DNA from: Phyllobacterium trifolii
GTDB lineage: Bacteria; Pseudomonadota; Alphaproteobacteria; Rhizobiales; Rhizobiaceae
Assembly (NCBI RefSeq): GCF_014192095.1
Contig: NZ_JACHXN010000021.1
Location: 1-64,000, forward strand
Direction: 5' to 3'
Length of the DNA: 64,000 bases
Part shown: positions 62,883 to 64,000 of the stretch, piece after piece
How positions within the stretch are numbered: the stretch's first letter is position 1
Layout of the letters: each line of letters starts with the position of its first letter
Translations under genes and position numbers: made by a program
The notes under the pieces: generated by a model
What the model saw: only the letters and a program-made list of their open reading frames with translations
Told to the model about the DNA's origin: nothing
Databases searched by the model: none

Positions 62883-63893
62883 TCACTTCACGATCTTGAG
62901 GTTGAAGCGATCCAGCGACAGCGCAACGGCGGCGATAATCATCAGGCCTTGCACGGTCTGCTGAATGTAAGGAGAGATGCCAAGGAGGATCATGCCGTTG
63001 GCTAGCACCGTTACGATCAGAACGCCGACCAGCGTATTAAGAACGCCGCCTTCGCCTCCTGTCAGTGCGGTGCCGCCAACGACGACGGCTGTCACAGCTG
63101 CAAATAGCCGGCCATCGGCAATTACCGCATTGGACTGACCGAGCTGTGCAGCGGCGAGTACACCGGCCACACCGAAGAAGAAACCGGCGAGACCGAAAGC
63201 CATGATGCGCACGCGGCGCAGATTGATGCCGGAGAGTTCGGCGACGTCTTCACCGCCGCCGATCGCCATGATGTGACGGCCAATGCGTGTGTGATATTGG
63301 ATGACGATTGCGACGGCAAATGCAGCAAGCGCGATCCAGACTGCCAGCGGAAATCCGAGGAAGCGTGACAACGCCAAAGCGCGGATGTTCTCGTCCATCA
63401 AGCGTACGGCCGAACCGCCAAGCATATAGACCGAAAAGCCGAGGCCAATGAACCATACACCGAGCGTCGTCATGAACGAGGGTATCCGCAGCGTGGTTTG
63501 CAGAAATCCACTCGCCAATCCCATCGCCGTGCTCGCCGCTATGGCTGCGATCACGGCAAACCAGCCGTAATGGTTGGTATTGCTGTCGTTTGTGGCGAGC
63601 AGAACCAGCACCATTGCCGCGACGGACATGGCCCCTTCAACGGAAAGGTCGATACTGCCAAGCAGGATGATGAAGGTCATACCCATGGCGAGCGTCAAGG
63701 GCACCGCAGCTGAATTTGCAACACGAATGAGATTGCGTGGTTCGATGAAATTCGGGTTGGCGATCGCAATCAGGATACAAAGGACGATCAGAACGGCCAA
63801 TGGCGCGAAGGCACGCCAACGTCTCGCCTTGCCCGCACGGCTCCAGAACGATTGCATCGCCGTTTTCGGCTCCATATTCGACATGGACTTCAT
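62883..63893 (-). CDS. RbsC-type sugar ABC permease (first)
   Basis: About 336 residues from ATG 63893; a TTG seven codons upstream (63914) and an ATG three codons downstream are alternatives. Eight to ten helices with LAMGMTFIILLGSIDLSVEG, IPSFMTTLGVWFIGLGFSVY and VVVGGTALTGGEGGVLNTLV. It starts the visible part of the operon; the binding-protein gene probably lies beyond the window edge. Confidence 0.88.
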   Translation of the reverse strand: MKSMSNMEPKTAMQSFWSRAGKARRWRAFAPLAVLIVLCILIAIANPNFIEPRNLIRVANSAAVPLTLAMGMTFIILLGSIDLSVEGAMSVAAMVLVLLATNDSNTNHYGWFAVIAAIAASTAMGLASGFLQTTLRIPSFMTTLGVWFIGLGFSVYMLGGSAVRLMDENIRALALSRFLGFPLAVWIALAAFAVAIVIQYHTRIGRHIMAIGGGEDVAELSGINLRRVRIMAFGLAGFFFGVAGVLAAAQLGQSNAVIADGRLFAAVTAVVVGGTALTGGEGGVLNTLVGVLIVTVLANGMILLGISPYIQQTVQGLMIIAAVALSLDRFNLKIVK

Positions 63894-63978
63894 GGTTTCA
63901 GAATTGACTGTCAACAGACTACATCCCGCATGAAAGATGGGAAAGAACAGGCAGCGGAACCAGCGCGGCCGCTTGCAA

Positions 63979-63999
63979 GGACGCAGCCGGGCTGCGTCC
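63979..63999 (-). terminator. GC-rich hairpin upstream of the sugar permease gene
   Basis: GGACGCAGCC and GGCTGCGTCC form a 10-bp stem with almost no loop. On the reverse strand it would follow a gene outside the window, probably the binding-protein gene, as a terminator or a binding-protein-gene stem-loop. Confidence 0.6.
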
Positions 64000-64000
64000 C

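Noticed and set aside
1-64000. CRISPR arrays, rRNA genes, phage structural genes
   Set aside because: No regularly spaced repeats, rRNA-like sequence or phage gene block was seen anywhere in the window.

Overview
The window looks like a chromid, megaplasmid or other accessory replicon segment of an alphaproteobacterium of the order Hyphomicrobiales (Rhizobiales: Rhizobium, Phyllobacterium or Mesorhizobium-like). The family content supports this (DUF982, DUF992, DUF3606, DUF4105, GlsB/YeaQ, KaiC plus hybrid kinase, Liv-type ABC systems), and so does a series of promoters of the alphaproteobacterial EcfG type (GGAAC-N17-GTT). The species cannot be named from sequence alone.

Layout. Positions 1-7200 hold the start of a cation:proton antiporter, a PHB-depolymerase-type esterase, a KaiC-like double ATPase translationally coupled to a hybrid histidine kinase, then a decayed histidine kinase and the tail of an outer-membrane protein. 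Positions 7200-20140 carry exported proteins and signalling: an outer-membrane barrel, a Gly-rich secreted protein, a secreted HAD phosphatase, an arylsulfatase, a periplasmic-sensor kinase with a FixJ-like regulator, a second receiver protein, an ion channel, an OmpA-like protein, DUF992 and DUF4105 proteins and a DUF900 lipoprotein hydrolase. Positions 20140-46300 form a loosely packed, partly decayed stress region. It has GlsB/YeaQ, two YflT-like general stress proteins, two YciE/YciF ferritin-like proteins, a PPOX stress protein, a large catalase, a glycosyltransferase/UDP-galactopyranose mutase fusion with a family-1 glycosidase, transposase remnants and at least seven frameshifted or truncated genes. 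Eight sites with an identical GGAAC-N17-GTT layout lie upstream of these genes, so much of the region is probably one general-stress-response regulon.

Positions 46300-64000 are dense and intact: a catabolic locus built around the nickel-pincer nucleotide (NPN) cofactor. A Liv-type ABC transporter (binding protein, two permeases, two ATPases) runs without a gap into a LarA-family nickel-dependent 2-hydroxyacid racemase/epimerase. A second operon carries a beta-hydroxyacid dehydrogenase and the complete NPN biosynthetic set larC-larE-larB. A GntR/FadR regulator sits between them. An opposing operon encodes a GlcD/DLD-like FAD 2-hydroxyacid oxidase, a second GntR regulator and an SDR dehydrogenase. 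A glyoxalase I gene (gloA) and an RbsA/RbsC-type sugar ABC transporter follow. The simplest reading is that a hydroxyacid or sugar acid is imported, its C2 configuration is inverted by LarA, and the epimers are oxidised by dehydrogenases under two GntR regulators. The substrate is unknown.

This locus and the EcfG-promoter island are the two most interesting parts. The many frameshifts in 5.8-7.2, 17.6-18.6, 20.6-22.1, 26.9-28.1 and 40.1-46.1 kb may be real gene decay; a few isolated ones could be sequencing errors.
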